Shown: positions 58,851-59,021 of the stretch, piece after piece
Layout of the letters: every line of letters starts with the position of its first letter
Numbering within the stretch: the first letter of the stretch is position 1
Origin: Ruminococcus sp.
GTDB taxonomy: Bacteria; Bacillota; Clostridia; Oscillospirales; Ruminococcaceae
Reading direction: 5' to 3'
Length of the DNA: 59,021 bases
NCBI GenBank assembly: GCA_017460665.1
Contig: JAFUAO010000089.1
Coordinates: 1-59,021, forward strand
Position numbers and translations under genes: made by a program
Notes under the pieces: generated by a model
Databases searched by the model: none
Told to the model about the DNA's origin: nothing
The model's input: only the letters and a program-made list of their open reading frames with translations

Positions 58851-59021
58851 TATCCAGACCCACCGCCCTAAAATTACCCTGCCAGCAGGCCCGGAGGGTC
58901 CTGCGAAGGATAGTCAAAAGCCGGCGGGGTGGGGTGTGAGGGAAAAGAGAGTGCAGAGAGGAAAACCGAAGAGAGGGGAGGGCCGCCGGCTTTTGTACCA
59001 GTTTTTTGTTAAAGCCCTCCC

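Larger units (their letters stand above)
58695..59021. other. Gene-free end of the window with repeat and long inverted repeat
   Basis: After the ilvE terminator come the second copy of the dispersed palindromic repeat (58757-58850), then a 13-bp perfect inverted repeat CAAAAGCCGGCGG (58915-58927) / CCGCCGGCTTTTG (58983-58995) enclosing a 55-nt, strongly purine-rich loop with several G runs, followed by a T run. No coding sequence is supported; a structured RNA or terminator of a short transcript is possible. Confidence 0.6.

Noticed and set aside
58836-59021. RNase P RNA, tmRNA, 6S or SRP RNA
   Set aside because: None of their conserved core sequences could be found; only an inverted repeat and purine-rich loop are visible.

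Overview
The window reads as a chromosomal segment of a cellulolytic, cellulosome-producing Ruminococcus-type bacterium (Clostridia, Oscillospiraceae/Ruminococcaceae). The evidence is five dockerin-bearing secreted proteins, two of them family 9 glycoside hydrolases, Thr-rich linkers, an ispH-rpsA fusion, spoIIIE and tepA neighbours, strong SigA-type promoters (TTGACA/TATAAT, 17 bp) and AGGAGG ribosome binding sites. Species assignment is not possible from sequence alone. No rRNA, tRNA, insertion sequence, phage or CRISPR array was seen.

Layout. 1-1496: terminator of an upstream gene and an unrecognised gene broken by a frameshift. 1571-4000: rpmG-secE-nusG-rplK-rplA operon, ending in a terminator with no rplJ-rplL after it. 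4126-9848: two dockerin-tagged GH9 cellulases on the minus strand, CBM4-Ig-GH9-Doc (exo type) and GH9-CBM3c-Doc (processive endoglucanase type), each with its own promoter. 10052-23938, minus strand: a long housekeeping block (tepA, spoIIIE/ftsK, ygiQ, a ComEC-like metallo-hydrolase with DUF3006, a BaiN-like flavoprotein, yccF, a CmpB-like membrane protein, a lipoprotein, cmk, plsC, ispH-rpsA). 24083-25741: an AT-rich leucine-rich-repeat dockerin protein divergent from a small XRE regulator. 25852-29531: DUF3343 carrier plus cysteine desulfurase, then cdaA-cdaR (cyclic-di-AMP). 29817-34717: two non-catalytic dockerin proteins (three carbohydrate-binding-like modules with a C-terminal dockerin; an N-terminal dockerin with four BIG2 domains) and a small membrane protein.

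34744-39829: a truncated alpha/beta-hydrolase remnant and a malQ-lipoprotein-glgP operon for alpha-glucan turnover. 39903-42083: a second CmpB-like protein, a membrane-anchored lipase-like protein and a zinc-ribbon protein. 42209-50028: HAD phosphatase-iorA-(small genes)-iorB-(two genes)-paaK-ACT, a cluster fitting reductive carboxylation of arylacetyl-CoA to aryl pyruvates, in line with the known phenylacetate need of ruminococci. 50029-50501 is a patchwork of GC palindromes with a sister copy at 58757-58850. 50502-54002: PP2C phosphatase, tatD, an LCP-like protein and a SLOG/YpsA-like protein. 54129-58694, plus strand: alr, a SecDF-P1-head lipoprotein, a TatD-associated radical SAM protein, small membrane proteins and ilvE.

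The most notable items are: a Shine-Dalgarno and start codon inside the ispH-rpsA fusion exactly at the S1 boundary; a consensus promoter antisense to the SLOG gene that may give alr an overlapping leader; non-catalytic dockerin proteins beside the cellulases; a repeated GTGGGAG...TACCAC leader motif before rplK and rplA; a tandemly duplicated iorA 3' end; and the ygiQ/metallo-hydrolase frame conflict. No wholly new multi-gene system could be demonstrated.
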